DNA of 64,000 nucleotides from contig NZ_AEYE02000015.1 in NCBI RefSeq assembly GCF_000298315.2, forward strand, positions 62,001 to 126,000, read 5' to 3'. Positions 61,879-64,000 of this stretch are shown in pieces; position 1 is the first letter of the stretch, and every line of letters begins with the position of its first letter. The position numbers were made by a program, and so were the translations under genes. Source of the DNA: Rhizobium grahamii CCGE 502. Its GTDB lineage: Bacteria; Pseudomonadota; Alphaproteobacteria; Rhizobiales; Rhizobiaceae. The notes below the pieces were generated by a model, which made no database searches, was not told where the DNA came from, and saw only the letters and a program-made list of their open reading frames with translations.

Positions 61879-61909
61879 GAAATTGCAACCGGTCGGCATT
61901 TGCAATTTC
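61879..61909. promoter_or_regulatory. Perfect 10-bp inverted repeat between marR and the second RND operon
   Basis: GAAATTGCAA (61879-61888) and TTGCAATTTC (61900-61909) are perfect arms with an 11-bp spacer. It lies 155 bp from marR and 216 bp from the rightward adaptor gene. The rest of 61724-62125 has a 29-codon frame (61975) without features and no other clear element. Confidence 0.5.
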
Positions 61910-62125
61910 TGCCGGAGGCAGTTTATATACGTCCTACAGGTACTTAGCGGGTCTCCGCATTATTCTTTTTTAGCAATGGCAGATCGTCCGCGCGCCCAGA
62001 TTGGCGCTCAGGTGCAGAATATCGATACGGGCGACGCTTTTTCGCTCGGACGCAGCAAGACGTGACACGCATTATCTTATCGACATAGTGGGCTTGCTGG
62101 CAGCGGCCCAAATTGGGAGACTGCT

Positions 62126-63301
62126 ATGCCTTTCTCAATTAGAAACATGCTTTTGCTGAGCAGCATGATCCTCCTGCCTGCAGCAAGCGCAGTCGCCCAA
62201 GGTGCCCCGCCTCCCCCACCAGTCACCGTTGCCAAGCCTGTCGTGCGCGATGTCGTCGACAACGATGAATTCATCGGCCGCTTCGAACCGGTGGATGAGG
62301 TGTCTGTCCGTTCTCGCGTCGGCGGCTACCTGCAGGAAGTGCATTTCACGGACGGCGCCGTTGTCAAAGAAGGAGACCTCCTTTTCGTCATCGATCAGCG
62401 GCCTTTCATTACCGCGCTGAACGAGTCGAACGCTGCCCTAGAAGTGGCCAAGTCCACGCAGACCTATGCTGAAGCCCAGTTCAAACGTGCCGAGTCGCTA
62501 GCGACCAGCGGCAGCCAGTCGGTCTCCACTCTGGACGACCGGCGCCGCGAATGGATCTCGGCGCAGGCAAACGTCCGCGGTGCCCAGGCGACTGCTGACC
62601 GCGCTGCTCTCGATATGGATTATACCAAGATCACAGCACCCTTGAGCGGGCGTATCGATCGCCGCCTGATCTCGATCGGCAACCTGGTTCAAGCCGACCA
62701 ATCGATACTGACGACAATCGTTTCACTCGACCCGATCGACTTTTACTTCGATGTGGACGAGCGCCGACTCCTGAATTTCGCAGACACTGCTCGCAGGAAG
62801 GGCCAGGTGCTTCAGCAGGGCGGAGGCGGCGTCGACGTGACGGTGACGATCAGCGACCCGAACGCCAAGCCCTTCATGGGAAAGCTCGACTTTGCGGAGA
62901 ACAGGATCGACAACCAGAGCGGCACGATCCGGCTCCGCGCTCGCTTCGCCAACCCGGATCTGGTGCTTCAGCCTGGACTGTTTGGGCGCATTCAGGTTGC
63001 GGCTTCCAATACCTATAAAGCCGTCCTCGTCCCCGACGAAGCGATCGGCTCCGACCAGAATGAGCGCGTCGTGTATGTCGTCGGCACCGATGGCAAGGTT
63101 TCGACCATGCCCGTGCGACCGGGCCCCCGGCTTTATGGCTATCGGGTCATCCGTGAGGGCCTCGACGGCACCGAGACGATTGTCGTCAATGGTCTGATGC
63201 GCGTTCGGCCCGGTGCGACGATCACGCCGAAGATGACGGAACTGCCACAAGAACGGCGTGACACGCCGCCCGATTCCGCTGTCACGGAGAGCGGACAATG
63301 A
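62126..63301 (+). CDS. RND efflux periplasmic adaptor (MexE/AcrA-like)
   Basis: A 391-residue membrane-fusion protein with a Sec signal (NMLLLSSMILLPAASAVAQG, cleavage near residue 25; no lipobox). The lipoyl motif is SVRSRVGGYLQEVHFTDGAVVKEGDLLFVIDQRPF, then a coiled coil, the second half DYTKITAPLSGRIDRRLISIGN, and a beta-barrel with NPDLVLQPGLFGRIQV. Its stop overlaps the pump start by four bases (ATGA). Confidence 0.94.
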   Translation: MPFSIRNMLLLSSMILLPAASAVAQGAPPPPPVTVAKPVVRDVVDNDEFIGRFEPVDEVSVRSRVGGYLQEVHFTDGAVVKEGDLLFVIDQRPFITALNESNAALEVAKSTQTYAEAQFKRAESLATSGSQSVSTLDDRRREWISAQANVRGAQATADRAALDMDYTKITAPLSGRIDRRLISIGNLVQADQSILTTIVSLDPIDFYFDVDERRLLNFADTARRKGQVLQQGGGGVDVTVTISDPNAKPFMGKLDFAENRIDNQSGTIRLRARFANPDLVLQPGLFGRIQVAASNTYKAVLVPDEAIGSDQNERVVYVVGTDGKVSTMPVRPGPRLYGYRVIREGLDGTETIVVNGLMRVRPGATITPKMTELPQERRDTPPDSAVTESGQ

Positions 63302-64000
63302 GATTTGCCCATTTTTTCGTAGACCGGCCGATCTTTGCGGCCGTCATCTCGATTGTCTTTCTCGTCGTCGGTAGCATTGCCTATACGCAATTGCCGGTAT
63401 CGCAGTATCCCGAGATTGCACCGCCGACCATCGTCGTACGCACCTCTTACCCGGGTGCCGACCCGCAGACGATCGCCGACACCGTGTCGACACCGCTCGA
63501 ACAGCAGATCAACGGCGTCGAGGACATGCTCTACATGTCCTCCTATTCCAGCGCTGACGGCGCCATGTCGCTGACGATTACGTTCAAGCTGGGCACTGAC
63601 CTCGATAAGGTGCAGGTTCTTGTCCAGAACCGCGTTTCGATCGCCCTGCCCCGGCTTCCTGAAGAGGTACAGCGGCTTGGCGTGACCACCGACAAGAGTT
63701 CTCCCGACCTTATGATGGTCGTGCACGTTCTGTCTCCCTCGCACCGCTATGACCAGCTTTACGTCTCGAACTACGCCCGCAACCGTATCCGCGACGTACT
63801 GGTCCGCCTCGACGGCGTTGGCGACGTGCAGATCTTCGGTGAACGCCAATATTCGATGCGAATCTGGCTCGACCCAGAAAAGCTCTCCGCCTACCAGATG
63901 ACATCGGATGACGTTGTCGCAGCGCTCCGAGACCAAAACGTTCAGGTATCAGGCGGCAAGATCGGTGCGCCGCCCGTTACCGGCAAGAATGCATTTGAAT
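63298..64000 (+). CDS. RND multidrug efflux permease, N-terminal part
   Basis: The first 234 codons of an HAE1-family pump that continues beyond the window. It begins MRFAHFFVDRPIFAAVISIVF and has the porter motifs VVRTSYPGADPQTIADTVSTPLEQQINGVEDMLYM and TFKLGTDLDKVQVLVQNRV, closely parallel to the pump at 48087-51287. It is translationally coupled to its adaptor. Its regulator is not certain; the inverted repeat at 61879 is a candidate site. Confidence 0.94.
   Translation, partial: MRFAHFFVDRPIFAAVISIVFLVVGSIAYTQLPVSQYPEIAPPTIVVRTSYPGADPQTIADTVSTPLEQQINGVEDMLYMSSYSSADGAMSLTITFKLGTDLDKVQVLVQNRVSIALPRLPEEVQRLGVTTDKSSPDLMMVVHVLSPSHRYDQLYVSNYARNRIRDVLVRLDGVGDVQIFGERQYSMRIWLDPEKLSAYQMTSDDVVAALRDQNVQVSGGKIGAPPVTGKNAFE

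Noticed and set aside
61975-62064. 29-codon frame before the second RND adaptor
   Set aside because: No ribosome site and no similarity that I recognise; probably leader or untranslated DNA.

Overview
The window looks like chromosomal DNA of an alphaproteobacterium of the Rhizobiales, most likely a Rhizobium/Ensifer/Agrobacterium-type member of the Rhizobiaceae. The evidence is the linked cell-cycle genes ctrA, chpT and sciP, the DUF1134 envelope gene eipA, a short RpoH sigma-32 factor, rhizobial polysaccharide genes (noeK, noeJ, rkpK and lpsL homologues) and GANTC sites placed upstream of cell-cycle genes. Base composition and codon use are GC-rich throughout except in a small mobile island. 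No rRNA, tRNA or CRISPR array was seen.

Layout. (1) 1-18.2 kb is core chromosome: the 3' end of cysQ, a DUF2793 protein, a LuxR-type regulator, sciP, a small GNAT protein, a FliJ-like coiled coil, ctrA, a degenerate single-domain receiver, chpT, eipA, a membrane-anchored coiled-coil protein, an rRNA/tRNA methyltransferase, an RluA/RluD-type pseudouridine synthase, rpoH, a large acidic membrane protein, purA, an EamA transporter, a two-domain acetyltransferase and a GreA-like factor. (2) 18.4-27.7 kb is an exopolysaccharide locus: an SGNH hydrolase facing a leftward run of tyrosine-kinase-like chain-length protein, one glycosyltransferase, a GDP-mannose-3,5-epimerase-like enzyme, a flippase, a polymerase and an acetyltransferase. 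(3) 27.8-41.5 kb is metabolic: a quinone/aromatic detoxification pair (mhqD/mhqO type), ung, the GDP-mannose and UDP-glucuronate/galacturonate supply genes, a GGDEF-EAL protein, a D-erythronate-type dehydrogenase pair and a Tat-exported arylsulfatase. (4) 41.56-48.06 kb is a phage-derived integrative element bounded by identical 25-bp repeats. It carries a truncated tyrosine integrase, a winged-helix protein, a terminase small subunit, a serine recombinase and several small unknown cargo genes, one with a HEPN-type motif. (5) 48.1-64 kb is rich in efflux and stress genes: an RND pump operon led by a catalytically dead-looking esterase and faced by a LysR regulator, two SDR genes with a second LysR regulator, a 3-methyladenine glycosylase, a marR-emrA-emrB operon, and a second RND pump that runs off the window.

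How the genes fit together. ChpT, CtrA and SciP form one regulatory circuit, and near-consensus CtrA boxes sit in front of sciP and between chpT and eipA, with four GANTC methylation sites in front of ctrA. NoeK and NoeJ would supply GDP-mannose that the epimerase of the exopolysaccharide locus could consume. The mobile element appears to have entered a bidirectional terminator shared by the convergent arylsulfatase and RND genes. A third, one-mismatch copy of the same repeat lies upstream of the arylsulfatase, so the island may once have been larger or tandem.

The strongest leads for something new are the 25-bp-repeat island and its cargo, the SGNH hydrolase with a roughly 400-residue insertion inside the catalytic fold, the P-loop lysine-to-arginine change in the kinase, the nucleophile-less esterase in the RND operon, and the degenerate receiver next to chpT.
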